In this document: piece by piece, positions 43,527 to 55,279 of the stretch | How the letters are laid out: every line of letters begins with the position of its first letter | Numbering within the stretch: position 1 is the first letter of the stretch | Origin: Siphonodentalium dalli | Lineage: Eukaryota > Mollusca > Scaphopoda > Gadilida > Siphonodentaliidae | Direction of reading: 5' to 3' | Assembly: GCA_032622095.1 (NCBI GenBank) | Contig: CP136061.1 | Coordinates: 42,663,797-42,727,796 of the forward strand | Length of the DNA stretch: 64,000 bases | Program-made: the position numbers and the translations under genes | Notes under the pieces: generated by a model | The model's database searches: none | The model's input: only the letters and a program-made list of their open reading frames with translations | Told to the model about the DNA's origin: nothing

Positions 43527-43821
43527 AGGTGAATATATTTTGTCAAAACTTTTTGTTTGTTTTGCAGTAGAATTTTGCAACCAAAATCGAAGGAGGTGGC
43601 ACATGTTCTATTCCCGACAAGGTAATCAAGGCAGTCCCATATACAGCACACGCGAGATGCAAGTATATATTTCTCAAGATGTTTGAATTCTACATGACAA
43701 TTTTCGGGAAGTCCGCTGTGGCGTGGTGTCGGGAATTTGAATGCAATTCGGCGTGCTGCTCTGATTGTTGTGGAGAAATATTCTCGCAAAACTGAAATAA
43801 GTTCTGATAAAAAATTCACCT

Positions 43822-43893
43822 TTCCCATGCCGGGAATCGAACCCGGGTCGCCTGGGTGAAAGCCAGGAATCCTAACCACTAGACCACATGGGA
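43822..43893 (-). tRNA. tRNA-Glu: tRNA-Glu(UUC), variable-loop variant
   Basis: Variable loop CGAC instead of CGGC. Stems intact. Confidence 0.9.
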
Positions 43894-44165
43894 TGGCCAT
43901 AATTGTGTGCACGTTTAGTTCTCAAAATGTTTGGCGTCTGGAGTCTGTGGCCGAAACTGATACGAAGTATATCATAGGGCCCAATTTGGTGAAATTTCGG
44001 TCTGTCCTCATGTCTCGAACTGGAATGGTAACTTCCGAATGAATCTCGAAAGCTGCACGTGTGCCATTGTGCCAAACAGTCATTTTTGTGAATTTCCAGC
44101 TCAGTATTGGTTAGAATTTTGAGATCAAACATTTTGACAACTATACTTGCAACAGAAAATGGCCA

Positions 44166-44237
44166 TCCCATGTGGTCTAGTGGTTAGGATTCCTGGCTTT
44201 CACCCAGGCGGCCCGGGTTCGAATCCCGGCATGGGAA
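44166..44237 (+). tRNA. tRNA-Glu: tRNA-Glu(UUC), 72-nt plus form
   Basis: 72 nt, GAATCC T-loop. Confidence 0.93.
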
Positions 44238-44532
44238 AGGTGAATATATTTTGTCAAAACTTTTTGTTTGTTTTGCAGTAGAATTTTGCAACCAAAATCG
44301 AAGGAGGTGGCACATGTTCTATTCCCGACAAGGTAATCAAGGCAGTCCCATATACAGCACACGCGAGATGCAAGTATATATTTCTCAAGATGTTTGAATT
44401 CTACATGACAATTTTCGGGAAGTCCGCTGTGGCGTGGTGTCGGGAATTTGAATGCAATTCGGCGTGCTGCTCTGATTGTTGTGGAGAAATATTCTCGCAA
44501 AACTGAAATAAGTTCTGATAAAAAATTCACCT

Positions 44533-44604
44533 TTCCCATGCCGGGAATCGAAGCCGGGCCGCCTGGGTGAAAGCCAGGAATCCTAACCACTAGACCACAT
44601 GGGA
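44533..44604 (-). tRNA. tRNA-Glu: tRNA-Glu(UUC), T-stem variant
   Basis: G53 to C. Confidence 0.6.
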
Positions 44605-44876
44605 TGGCCATAATTGTGTGCACGTTTAGTTCTCAAAATGTTTGGCGTCTGGAGTCTGTGGCCGAAACTGATACGAAGTATATCATAGGGCCCAATTTGG
44701 TGAAATTTCGGTCTGTCCTCATGTCTCGAACTGGAATGGTAACTTCCGAATGAATCTCGAAAGCTGCACGTGTGCCATTGTGCCAAACAGTCATTTTTGT
44801 GAATTTCCAGCTCAGTATTGGTTAGAATTTTGAGATCAAACATTTTGACAACTATACTTGCAACAGAAAATGGCCA

Positions 44877-44948
44877 TCCCATGTGGTCTAGTGGTTAGGA
44901 TTCCTGGCTTTCACCCAGGCGGCCCGGGTTCGAATCCCGGCATGGGAA
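44877..44948 (+). tRNA. tRNA-Glu: tRNA-Glu(UUC), 72-nt plus form
   Basis: 72 nt, GAATCC T-loop. Confidence 0.93.
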
Positions 44949-45243
44949 AGGTGAATATATTTTGTCAAAACTTTTTGTTTGATTTGCAGTAGAATTTTGC
45001 AACCAAAATAGAAGGAGGTGGCACATGTTCTATTCCCGACAAGGTAATCAAGGCAGTCCCATATACAGCACACGCGAGATGCAAGTATATATTTCTCAAG
45101 ATGTTTGAATTCTACATGACAATTTTCGGGAAGTCCGCTGTGGCGTGGTGTCGGGAATTTGAATGCAATTCGGCGTGCTGCTCTGATTGTTGTGGAGAAA
45201 TATTCTCGCAAAACTGAAATAAGTTCTGATAAAAAATTCACCT

Positions 45244-45315
45244 TTCCCATGCCGGGAATCGAACCCGGGTCGCCTGGGTGAAAGCCAGGAATCCTAACCA
45301 CTAGACCACATGGGA
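45244..45315 (-). tRNA. tRNA-Glu: tRNA-Glu(UUC), variable-loop variant
   Basis: CGAC variable loop, as at 43822. Confidence 0.9.
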
Positions 45316-45587
45316 TGGCCATAATTGTGTGCACGTTTAGTTCTCAAAATGTTTGGCGTCTGGAGTCTGTGGCCGAAACTGATACGAAGTATATCATAGG
45401 GCCCAATTTGGTGAAATTTCGGTCTGTCCTCATGTCTCGAACTGGAATGGTAACTTCCGAATGAATCTCGAAAGCTGCACGTGTGCCATTGTGCCAAACA
45501 GTCATTTTTGTGAATTTCCAGCTCAGTATTGGTTAGAATTTTGAGATCAAACATTTTGACAACTATACTTGCAACAGAAAATGGCCA

Positions 45588-45659
45588 TCCCATGTGGTCT
45601 AGTGGTTAGGATTCCTGGCTTTCACCCAGGCGGCCCGGGTTCGAATCCCGGCATGGGAA
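45588..45659 (+). tRNA. tRNA-Glu: tRNA-Glu(UUC), 72-nt plus form
   Basis: 72 nt, GAATCC T-loop. Confidence 0.93.
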
Positions 45660-45954
45660 AGGTGAATATATTTTGTCAAAACTTTTTGTTTGTTTTGCAG
45701 TAGAATTTTGCAACCAAAATCGAAGGAGGTGGCACATGTTCTATTCCCGACAAGGTAATCAAGGCAGTCCCATATACAGCACACGCGAGATGCAAGTATA
45801 TATTTCTCAAGATGTTTGAATTCTACATGACAATTTTCGGGAAGTCCGCTGTGGCGTGGTGTCGGGAATTTGAATGCAATTCGGCGTGCTGCTCTGATTG
45901 TTGTGGAGAAATATTCTCGCAAAACTGAAATAAGTTCTGATAAAAAATTCACCT

Positions 45955-46026
45955 TTCCCATGCCGGGAATCGAAGCCGGGCCGCCTGGGTGAAAGCCAGG
46001 AATCCTAACCACTAGACCACATGGGA
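45955..46026 (-). tRNA. tRNA-Glu: tRNA-Glu(UUC), T-stem variant
   Basis: G53 to C. Confidence 0.6.
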
Positions 46027-46298
46027 TGGCCATAATTGTGTGCACGTTTAGTTCTCAAAATGTTTGGCGTCTGGAGTCTGTGGCCGAAACTGATACGAAG
46101 TATATCATAGGGCCCAATTTGGTGAAATTTCGGTCTGTCCTCATGTCTCGAACTGGAATGGTAACTTCCGAATGAATCTCGAAAGCTGCACGTGTGCCAT
46201 TGTGCCAAACAGTCATTTTTGTGAATTTCCAGCTCAGTATTGGTTAGAATTTTGAGATCAAACATTTTGACAACTATACTTGCAACAGAAAATGGCCA

Positions 46299-46369
46299 TC
46301 CCATGTGGTCTAGTGGTTAGGATTCCTGGCTTTCACCCAGGCGGCCCGGGTTCGAATCCCGCATGGGAA
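46299..46369 (+). tRNA. tRNA-Glu: tRNA-Glu(UUC), 1-nt deletion
   Basis: 71 nt: one G lost at the T stem/acceptor junction (AATCCCGCATGGG). Confidence 0.55.
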
Positions 46370-46664
46370 AGGTGAATATATTTTGTCAAAACTTTTTGTT
46401 TGATTTGCAGTAGAATTTTGCAACCAAAATCGAAGGAGGTGGCACATGTTCTATTCCCGACAAGGTAATCAAGGCAGTCCCATATACAGCACACGCGAGA
46501 TGCAAGTATATATTTCTCAAGATGTTTGAATTCTACATGACAATTTTCGGGAAGTCCGCTGTGGCGTGGTGTCGGGAATTTGAATGCAATTCGGCGTGCT
46601 GCTCTGATTGTTGTGGAGAAATATTCTCGCAAAACTGAAATAAGTTCTGATAAAAAATTCACCT

Positions 46665-46736
46665 TTCCCATGCCGGGAATCGAACCCGGGCCGCCTGGGT
46701 GAAAGCCAGGAATCCTAACCACTAGACCACATGGGA
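46665..46736 (-). tRNA. tRNA-Glu: tRNA-Glu(UUC)
   Basis: Consensus 72-nt copy. Confidence 0.95.
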
Positions 46737-47008
46737 TGGCCATAATTGTGTGCACGTTTAGTTCTCAAAATGTTTGGCGTCTGGAGTCTGTGGCCGAAAC
46801 TGATACGAAGTATATCATAGGGCCCAATTTGGTGAAATTTCGGTCTGTCCTCATGTCTCGAACTGGAATGGTAACTTCCGAATGAATCTCGAAAGCTGCA
46901 CGTGTGCCATTGTGCCAAACAGTCATTTTTGTGAATTTCCAGCTCAGTATTGGTTAGAATTTTGAGATCAAACATTTTGACAACTATACTTGCAACAGAA
47001 AATGGCCA

Positions 47009-47081
47009 TCCCATATGTGGTCTAGTGGTTAGGATTCCTGGCTTTCACCCAGGCGGACGGGTTCGATTCCCGGCATGGGAA
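47009..47081 (+). tRNA. tRNA-Glu: tRNA-Glu(UUC), damaged T stem
   Basis: 73 nt, GGACGGG, same as 41319. Confidence 0.5.
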
Positions 47082-47376
47082 AGGTGAATATATTTTGTCA
47101 AAACTTTTTGTTTGTTTTGCAGTAGAATTTTGCAACCAAAATCGAAGGAGGTGGCACATGTTCTATTCCCGACAAGGTAATCAAGGCAGTCCCATATACA
47201 GCACACGCGAGATGCAAGTATATATTTCTCAAGATGTTTGAATTCTACATGACAATTTTCGGGAAGTCCGCTGTGGCGTGGTGTCGGGAATTTGAATGCA
47301 ATTCGGCGTGCTGCTCTGATTGTTGTGGAGAAATATTCTCGCAAAACTGAAATAAGTTCTGATAAAAAATTCACCT

Positions 47377-47448
47377 TTCCCATGCCGGGAATCGAACCCG
47401 GGCCGCCTGGGTGAAAGCCAGGAATCCTAACCACTAGACCACATGGGA
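47377..47448 (-). tRNA. tRNA-Glu: tRNA-Glu(UUC)
   Basis: Consensus 72-nt copy. Confidence 0.95.
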
Positions 47449-47720
47449 TGGCCATAATTGTGTGCACGTTTAGTTCTCAAAATGTTTGGCGTCTGGAGTC
47501 TGTGGCCGAAACTGATACGAAGTATATCATAGGGCCCAATTTGGTGAAATTTCGGTCTGTCCTCATGTCTCGAACTGGAATGGTAACTTCCGAATGAATC
47601 TCGAAAGCTGCACGTGTGCCATTGTGCCAAACAGTCATTTTTGTGAATTTCCAGCTCAGTATTGGTTAGAATTTTGAGATCAAACATTTTGACAACTATA
47701 CTTGCAACAGAAAATGGCCA

Positions 47721-47794
47721 TCCCATATGTGGTCTAGTGGTTAGGATTCCTGGCTTTCACCCAGGCGGCCCGGGTTCGATTCCCGGCATGGGAA
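47721..47794 (+). tRNA. tRNA-Glu: tRNA-Glu(UUC), 74-nt form
   Basis: 74-nt type. Confidence 0.75.
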
Positions 47795-48089
47795 AGGTGA
47801 ATATATTTTGTCAAAACTTTTTGTTTGTTTTGCAGTAGAATTTTGCAACCAAAATCGAAGGAGGTGGCACATGTTCTATTCCCGACAAGGTAATCAAGGC
47901 AGTCCCATATACAGCACACGCGAGATGCAAGTATATATTTCTCAAGATGTTTGAATTCTACATGACAATTTTCGGGAAGTCCGCTGTGGCGTGGTGTCGG
48001 GAATTTGAATGCAATTCGGCGTGCTGCTCTGATTGTTGTGGAGAAATATTCTCGCAAAACTGAAATAAGTTCTGATAAAAAATTCACCT

Positions 48090-48161
48090 TTCCCATGCCG
48101 GGAATCGAACCCGGGCCGCCTGGGTGAAAGCCAGGAATCCTAACCACTAGACCACATGGGA
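48090..48161 (-). tRNA. tRNA-Glu: tRNA-Glu(UUC)
   Basis: Consensus 72-nt copy. Confidence 0.95.
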
Positions 48162-48433
48162 TGGCCATAATTGTGTGCACGTTTAGTTCTCAAAATGTTT
48201 GGCGTCTGGAGTCTGTGGCCGAAACTGATACGAAGTATATCATAGGGCCCAATTTGGTGAAATTTCGGTCTGTCCTCATGTCTCGAACTGGAATGGTAAC
48301 TTCCGAATGAATCTCGAAAGCTGCACGTGTGCCATTGTGCCAAACAGTCATTTTTGTGAATTTCCAGCTCAGTATTGGTTAGAATTTTGAGATCAAACAT
48401 TTTGACAACTATACTTGCAACAGAAAATGGCCA

Positions 48434-48507
48434 TCCCATATGTGGTCTAGTGGTTAGGATTCCTGGCTTTCACCCAGGCGGCCGGGGTTCGATTCCCGGC
48501 ATGGGAA
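48434..48507 (+). tRNA. tRNA-Glu: tRNA-Glu(UUC), 74-nt form, T-stem variant
   Basis: C50 to G (GGCCGGGG) gives a G-G mismatch. Confidence 0.55.
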
Positions 48508-48802
48508 AGGTGAATATATTTTGTCAAAACTTTTTGTTTGTTTTGCAGTAGAATTTTGCAACCAAAATCGAAGGAGGTGGCACATGTTCTATTCCCGACA
48601 AGGTAATCAAGGCAGTCCCATATACAGCACACGCGAGATGCAAGTATATATTTCTCAAGATGTTTGAATTCTACATGACAATTTTCGGGAACTCCGCTGT
48701 GGCGTGGTGTCGGGAATTTGAATGCAATTCGGCGTGCTGCTCTGATTGTTTTGGAGAAATATTCTCGCAAAACTGAAATAAGTTCTGATAAATAATTCAC
48801 CT

Positions 48803-48874
48803 TTCCCATGCCGGGAATCGAACCCGGGCCGCCTGGGTGAAAGCCAGGAATCCTAACCACTCGACCACATGGGA
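48803..48874 (-). tRNA. tRNA-Glu: tRNA-Glu(UUC), D-stem variant
   Basis: T13 to G with broken T6. Confidence 0.65.
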
Positions 48875-49146
48875 TGGCCATAATTGTGTGCACGTTTAGT
48901 TCTCAAAATGTTTGGCGTCTGGAGTCTGTGGCCGAAACTGATACGAAGTATATCATAGGGCCCAATTTGGTGAAATTTCGGTCTGTCCTCATGTCTCGAA
49001 CTGGAATGGTAACTTCCGAATGAATCTCGAAAGCTGCACGTGTGCCATTGTGCCAAACAGTCATTTTTGTGAATTTCCAGCTCAGTATTGGTTAGAATTT
49101 TGAGATCAAACATTTTGACAACTATACTTGCAACAGAAAATGGCCA

Positions 49147-49217
49147 TCCCATGTGGTCTAGTGGATAGGATTCCTGGCTTTCACCCAGGCGGCCGGGTTC
49201 GATTCCCGGCATGGGAA
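49147..49217 (+). tRNA. tRNA-Glu: tRNA-Glu(UUC), 71-nt plus form
   Basis: No AT insertion. 3-nt variable loop, T stem intact, D-loop GTGGATAGG. Confidence 0.7.
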
Positions 49218-49512
49218 AGGTGAATATATTTTGTCAAAACTTTTTGTTTGTTTTGTAGTAGAATTTTGCAACCAAAATCGAAGGAGGTGGCACATGTTCT
49301 ATTCCCGACAAGGTAACCAAGGCAGTCCCATATACAGCACACGCGAGATGCAAGTATATATTTCTCAAGATGTTTGAATTCTACATGACAATTTTCGGGA
49401 AGTCCGCTGTGGCGTGGTGTCGGGAATTTGAATGCAATTCGGCGTGCTGCTCTGATTGTTGTGGAGAAATATTCTCGCAAAACTGAAATAAGTTCTGATA
49501 AAAATTTCACCT

Positions 49513-49584
49513 TTCCCATGCCGGGAATCGAACCCGGGCCGCCTGGGTGAAAGCCAGGAATCCTAACCACTAGACCACATGGGA
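49513..49584 (-). tRNA. tRNA-Glu: tRNA-Glu(UUC)
   Basis: Consensus tRNA. Terminator is T5 instead of T6. Confidence 0.94.
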
Positions 49585-49856
49585 TGGCCATAATTGTGTG
49601 CACGTTTAGTTCTCAAAATGTTTGGCGTCTGGAGTCTGTGGCCGAAACTGATACGAAGTATATCATAGGGCCCAATTTGGTGAAATTTCGGTCTGTCCTC
49701 ATGTCTCGAACTGGAATGGTAACTTCCGAATGAATCTCGAAAGCTGCACGTGTGCCATTGTGCCAAACAGTCATTTTTGTGAATTTCCAGCTCAGTATTG
49801 GTTAGAATTTTGAGATCAAACATTTTGACAACTATACTTGCAACAGAAAATGGCCA

Positions 49857-49930
49857 TCCCATATGTGGTCTAGTGGTTAGGATTCCTGGCTTTCACCCAG
49901 GCGGCCGGGGTTCGATTCCCGGCATGGGAA
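49857..49930 (+). tRNA. tRNA-Glu: tRNA-Glu(UUC), 74-nt form, T-stem variant
   Basis: C50 to G. Confidence 0.55.
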
Positions 49931-50225
49931 AGGTGAATATATTTTGTCAAAACTTTTTGTTTGTTTTGCAGTAGAATTTTGCAACCAAAATCGAAGGAGG
50001 TGGCACATGTTCTATTCCCGACAAGGTAATCAAGGCAGTCCCATATACAGCACACGCGAGATGCAAGTATATATTTCTCAAGATGTTTGAATTCTACATG
50101 ACAATTTTCGGGAACTCCGCTGTGGCGTGGTGTCGGGAATTTGAATGCAATTCGGCGTGCTGCTCTGATTGTTTTGGAGAAATATTCTCGCAAAACTGAA
50201 ATAAGTTCTGATAAATAATTCACCT

Positions 50226-50297
50226 TTCCCATGCCGGGAATCGAACCCGGGCCGCCTGGGTGAAAGCCAGGAATCCTAACCACTCGACCACATGGGA
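50226..50297 (-). tRNA. tRNA-Glu: tRNA-Glu(UUC), D-stem variant
   Basis: T13 to G with broken T6. Confidence 0.65.
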
Positions 50298-50569
50298 TGG
50301 CCATAATTGTGTGCACGTTTAGTTCTCAAAATGTTTGGCGTCTGGAGTCTGTGGCCGAAACTGATACGAAGTATATCATAGGGCCCAATTTGGTGAAATT
50401 TCGGTCTGTCCTCATGTCTCGAACTGGAATGGTAACTTCCGAATGAATCTCGAAAGCTGCACGTGTGCCATTGTGCCAAACAGTCATTTTTGTGAATTTC
50501 CAGCTCAGTATTGGTTAGAATTTTGAGATCAAACATTTTGACAACTATACTTGCAACAGAAAATGGCCA

Positions 50570-50643
50570 TCCCATATGTGGTCTAGTGGTTAGGATTCCT
50601 GGCTTTCACCCAGGCGGCCCGGGTTCGATTCCCGGCATGGGAA
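50570..50643 (+). tRNA. tRNA-Glu: tRNA-Glu(UUC), 74-nt form
   Basis: 74-nt type. 3-bp loss in the downstream T-rich tract. Confidence 0.75.
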
Positions 50644-50935
50644 AGGTGAATATATTTTGTCAAAACTTTTTTGTTTTGCAGTAGAATTTTGCAACCAAAA
50701 TCGAAGGAGGTGGCACATGTTCTATTCCCGACAAGGTAATCAAGGCAGTCCCATATACAGCACACGCGAGATGCAAGTATATATTTCTCAAGATGTTTGA
50801 ATTCTACATGACAATTTTCGGGAAGTCCGCTGTGGCGTGGTGTCGGGAATTTGAATGCAATTCGGCGTGCTGCTCTGATTGTTGTGGAGAAATATTCTCG
50901 CAAAACTGAAATAAGTTCTGATAAAAAATTCACCT

Positions 50936-51007
50936 TTCCCATGCCGGGAATCGAACCCGGGCCGCCTGGGTGAAAGCCAGGAATCCTAACCACTAGACCA
51001 CATGGGA
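50936..51007 (-). tRNA. tRNA-Glu: tRNA-Glu(UUC)
   Basis: Consensus 72-nt copy. 5' flank GGCCGTCCC as at 26729. Confidence 0.95.
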
Positions 51008-51279
51008 CGGCCATAATTGTGTGCACGTTTAGTTCTCAAAATGTTTGGCGTCTGGAGTCTGTGGCCGAAACTGATACGAAGTATATCATAGGGCCCAATT
51101 TGGTGAAATTTCGGTCTGTCCTCATGTCTCGAACTGGAATGGTAACTTCCGAATGAATCTCGAAAGCTGCACGTGTGCCATTGTGCAAAACAGTCATTTT
51201 TGTGAATTTCCAGCTCAGTATTGGTTAGAATTTTGAGATCAAACATTTTGACAACTATACTTGCAACAGAAAATGGCCA

Positions 51280-51353
51280 TCCCATATGTGGTCTAGTGGT
51301 TAGGATTCCTGGCTTTCACCCAGGCGGCCGGGGTTCGATTCCCGGCATGGGAA
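51280..51353 (+). tRNA. tRNA-Glu: tRNA-Glu(UUC), 74-nt form, T-stem variant
   Basis: C50 to G. Confidence 0.55.
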
Positions 51354-51650
51354 AGGTGAATATATTTTGTCAAAACTTTTTGTTTGTTTTGCAGTAGAAT
51401 TTTGCAACCAAAATCGAAGGAGGTGGCACATGTTCTATTCCCGACAAGGTAATCAAGGCAGTCCCATATACAGCACACGCGAGATGCAAGTATATATTTC
51501 TCAAGATGTTTGAATTCTACATGACAATTTTCGGGAACTCCGCTGTGGCGTGGTGTCGGGAATTTGAATGCAATTCGGCGTGCTGCTCTGATTGTTTTGG
51601 AGAAATATTCTCGCAAATAACTGAAATAAGTTCTGATAAATAATTCACCT

Positions 51651-51722
51651 TTCCCATGCCGGGAATCGAACCCGGGCCGCCTGGGTGAAAGCCAGGAATC
51701 CTAACCACTCGACCACATGGGA
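51651..51722 (-). tRNA. tRNA-Glu: tRNA-Glu(UUC), D-stem variant
   Basis: T13 to G with broken T6. Nearby 2-bp insertion in the spacer. Confidence 0.65.
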
Positions 51723-51994
51723 TGGCCATAATTGTGTGCACGTTTAGTTCTCAAAATGTTTGGCGTCTGGAGTCTGTGGCCGAAACTGATACGAAGTATA
51801 TCATAGGGCCCAATTTGGTGAAATTTCGGTCTGTCCTCATGTCTCGAACTGGAATGGTAACTTCCGAATGAATCTCGAAAGCTGCACGTGTGCCATTGTG
51901 CCAAACAGTCATTTTTGTGAATTTCCAGCTCAGTATTGGTTAGAATTTTGAGATCAAACATTTTGACAACTATACTTGCAACAGAAAATGGCCA

Positions 51995-52065
51995 TCCCAT
52001 GTGGTCTAGTGGATAGGATTCCTGGCTTTCACCCAGGCGGCCGGGTTCGATTCCCGGCATGGGAA
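51995..52065 (+). tRNA. tRNA-Glu: tRNA-Glu(UUC), 71-nt plus form
   Basis: Same variants as 49147. Confidence 0.7.
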
Positions 52066-52360
52066 AGGTGAATATATTTTGTCAAAACTTTTTGTTTGTT
52101 TTGTAGTAGAATTTTGCAACCAAAATCGAAGGAGGTGGCACATGTTCTATTCCCGACAAGGTAACCAAGGCAGTCCCATATACAGCACACGCGAGATGCA
52201 AGTATATATTTCTCAAGATGTTTGAATTCTACATGACAATTTTCGGGAAGTCCGCTGTGGCGTGGTGTCGGGAATTTGAATGCAATTCGGCGTGCTGCTC
52301 TGATTGTTGTGGAGAAATATTCTCGCAAAACTGAAATAAGTTCTGATAAAAATTTCACCT

Positions 52361-52432
52361 TTCCCATGCCGGGAATCGAACCCGGGCCGCCTGGGTGAAA
52401 GCCAGGAATCCTAACCACTAGACCACATGGGA
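52361..52432 (-). tRNA. tRNA-Glu: tRNA-Glu(UUC)
   Basis: Consensus tRNA. T5 terminator. Confidence 0.94.
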
Positions 52433-52704
52433 TGGCCATAATTGTGTGCACGTTTAGTTCTCAAAATGTTTGGCGTCTGGAGTCTGTGGCCGAAACTGAT
52501 ACGAAGTATATCATAGGGCCCAATTTGGTGAAATTTCGGTCTGTCCTCATGTCTCGAACTGGAATGGTAACTTCCGAATGAATCTCGAAAGCTGCACGTG
52601 TGCCATTGTGCCAAACAGTCATTTTTGTGAATTTCCAGCTCAGTATTGGTTAGAATTTTGAGATCAAACATTTTGACAACTATACTTGCAACAGAAAATG
52701 GCCA

Positions 52705-52776
52705 TCCCATGTGGTCTAGTGGTTAGGATTCCTGGCTTTCACCCAGGCGGCCCGGGTTCGAATCCCGGCATGGGAA
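52705..52776 (+). tRNA. tRNA-Glu: tRNA-Glu(UUC), 72-nt plus form
   Basis: 72 nt, GAATCC T-loop. Confidence 0.93.
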
Positions 52777-53071
52777 AGGTGAATATATTTTGTCAAAACT
52801 TTTTGTTTGTTTTGCAGTAGAATTTTGCAACCAAAATCGAAGGAGGTGGCACATGTTCTATTCCCGACAAGGTAATCAAGGCAGTCCCATATACAGCACA
52901 CGCGAGATGCAAGTATATATTTCTCAAGATGTTTGAATTCTACATGACAATTTTCGGGAAGTCCGCTGTGGCGTGGTGTCGGGAATTTGAATGCAATTCG
53001 GCGTGCTGCTCTGATTGTTGTGGAGAAATATTCTCGCAAAACTGAAATAAGTTCTGATAAAAAATTCACCT

Positions 53072-53143
53072 TTCCCATGCCGGGAATCGAACCCGGGCCG
53101 CCTGGGTGAAAGCCAGGAATCCTAACCACTAGACCACATGGGA
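53072..53143 (-). tRNA. tRNA-Glu: tRNA-Glu(UUC)
   Basis: Consensus 72-nt copy. Confidence 0.95.
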
Positions 53144-53415
53144 TGGCCATAATTGTGTGCACGTTTAGTTCTCAAAATGTTTGGCGTCTGGAGTCTGTGG
53201 CCGAAACTGATACGAAGTATATCATAGGGCCCAATTTGGTGAAATTTCGGTCTGTCCTCATGTCTCGAACTGGAATGGTAACTTCCGAATGAATCTCGAA
53301 AGCTGCACGTGTGCCATTGTGCCAAACAGTCATTTTTGTGAATTTCCAGCTCAGTATTGGTTAGAATTTTGAGATCAAACATTTTGACAACTATACTTGC
53401 AACAGAAAATGGCCA

Positions 53416-53489
53416 TCCCATATGTGGTCTAGTGGTTAGGATTCCTGGCTTTCACCCAGGCGGCCCGGGTTCGATTCCCGGCATGGGAA
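53416..53489 (+). tRNA. tRNA-Glu: tRNA-Glu(UUC), 74-nt form
   Basis: 74-nt type. GT lost downstream (TATTTTCAAAAC). Confidence 0.75.
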
Positions 53490-53782
53490 AGGTGAATATA
53501 TTTTCAAAACTTTTTGTTTGTTTTGCAGTAGAATTTTGCAACCAAAATCGAAGGAGGTGGCACATGTTCTATTCCCGACAAGGTAATCAAGGCAGTCCCA
53601 TATACAGCACACGCGAGATGCAAGTATATATTTCTCAAGATGTTTGAATTCTACATGACAATTTTCGGGAAGTCCGCTGTGGCGTGGTGTCGGGAATTTG
53701 AATGCAATTCGGCGTGCTGCTCTGATTGTTGTGGAGAAATATTCTCGCAAAACTGAAATAAGTTCTGATAAAAAATTCACCT

Positions 53783-53854
53783 TTCCCATGCCGGGAATCG
53801 AACCCGGGCCGCCTGGGTGAAAGCCAGGAATCCTAACCACTAGACCACATGGGA
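53783..53854 (-). tRNA. tRNA-Glu: tRNA-Glu(UUC)
   Basis: Consensus 72-nt copy. Confidence 0.95.
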
Positions 53855-54126
53855 TGGCCATAATTGTGTGCACGTTTAGTTCTCAAAATGTTTGGCGTCT
53901 GGAGTCTGTGGCCGAAACTGATACGAAGTATATCATAGGGCCCAATTTGGTGAAATTTCGGTCTGTCCTCATGTCTCGAACTGGAATGGTAACTTCCGAA
54001 TGAATCTCGAAAGCTGCACGTGTGCCATTGTGCCAAACAGTCATTTTTGTGAATTTCCAGCTCAGTATTGGTTAGAATTTTGAGATCAAACATTTTGACA
54101 ACTATACTTGCAACAGAAAATGGCCA

Positions 54127-54200
54127 TCCCATATGTGGTCTAGTGGTTAGGATTCCTGGCTTTCACCCAGGCGGCCGGGGTTCGATTCCCGGCATGGGAA
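54127..54200 (+). tRNA. tRNA-Glu: tRNA-Glu(UUC), 74-nt form, T-stem variant
   Basis: C50 to G. Confidence 0.55.
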
Positions 54201-54495
54201 AGGTGAATATATTTTGTCAAAACTTTTTGTTTGTTTTGCAGTAGAATTTTGCAACCAAAATCGAAGGAGGTGGCACATGTTCTATTCCCGACAAGGTAAT
54301 CAAGGCAGTCCCATATACAGCACACGCGAGATGCAAGTATATATTTCTCAAGATGTTTGAATTCTACATGACAATTTTCGGGAAGTCCGCTGTGGCGTGG
54401 TGTCGGGAATTTGAATGCAATTCGGCGTGCTGCTCTGATTGTTGTGGAGAAATATTCTCGCAAAACTGAAATAAGTTCTGATAAAAAATTCACCT

Positions 54496-54567
54496 TTCCC
54501 ATGCCGGGAATCGAACCCGGGCCGCCTGGGTGAAAGCCAGGAATCCTAACCACTAGACCACATGGGA
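54496..54567 (-). tRNA. tRNA-Glu: tRNA-Glu(UUC)
   Basis: Consensus 72-nt copy. Confidence 0.95.
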
Positions 54568-54839
54568 TGGCCATAATTGTGTGCACGTTTAGTTCTCAAA
54601 ATGTTTGGCGTCTGGAGTCTGTGGCCGAAACTGATACTAAGTATATCATAGGGCCCAATTTGGTGAAATTTCGGTCTGTCCTCATGTCTCGAACTGGAAT
54701 GGTAACTTCCGAATGAATCTCGAAAGCTGCACGTGTGCCATTGTGCCAAACAGTCATTTTTGTGAATTTCCAGCTCAGTATTGGTTAGAATTTTGAGATC
54801 AAACATTTTGACAAATATACTTGCAACAGAAAATGGCCA

Positions 54840-54913
54840 TCCTATATGTGGTCTAGTGGTTAGGATTCCTGGCTTTCACCCAGGCGGCCCGGGTTCGATT
54901 CCCGGCATGGGAA
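54840..54913 (+). tRNA. tRNA-Glu: tRNA-Glu(UUC), 74-nt form, acceptor variant
   Basis: C4 to T makes a U-G wobble in the acceptor stem. Confidence 0.65.
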
Positions 54914-55207
54914 AGGTGAATATATTTTGTCAAAACTTTTTGTTTGTTTGCAGTAGAATTTTGCAACCAAAATCGAAGGAGGTGGCACATGTTCTATTCC
55001 CGACAAGGTAATCAAGGCAGTCCCATATACATCACACTCGAGATGCAAGTATATATTTCTCATGATGTTTGAATTCTGCATGACAATTTTCGGGAACTCC
55101 GCTGTGGCGTGGTGTCGGGAATTTGAATGCAATTCGGCGTGCTGCTCTGATTGTTTTGGAGAAATATTCTCGCAAAACTGAAATAAGTTCTGATAAAAAA
55201 TTCACCT

Positions 55208-55279
55208 TTCCCATGCCGGGAATCGAACCCGGGCCGCCTGGGTGAAAGCCAGGAATCCTAACCACTAGACCACATGGGA
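55208..55279 (-). tRNA. tRNA-Glu: tRNA-Glu(UUC)
   Basis: Consensus 72-nt copy. Confidence 0.95.

Larger units (their letters stand above)
42744..47008. repeat. higher-order repeat, dimers of about 1422 bp
   Basis: Dimers start at 42744, 44166 and 45588. G53C minus copies (43111, 44533, 45955) alternate with CGAC-loop copies (43822, 45244); the third dimer ends with a consensus minus copy at 46665. Confidence 0.85.

Noticed and set aside
26301-54781. Repeated 133-codon plus-strand frames beginning MVRILRSNILTTIL
   Set aside because: They appear only where a spacer base change (GTATAATTTT) opens the frame, and run through tRNA sequence.
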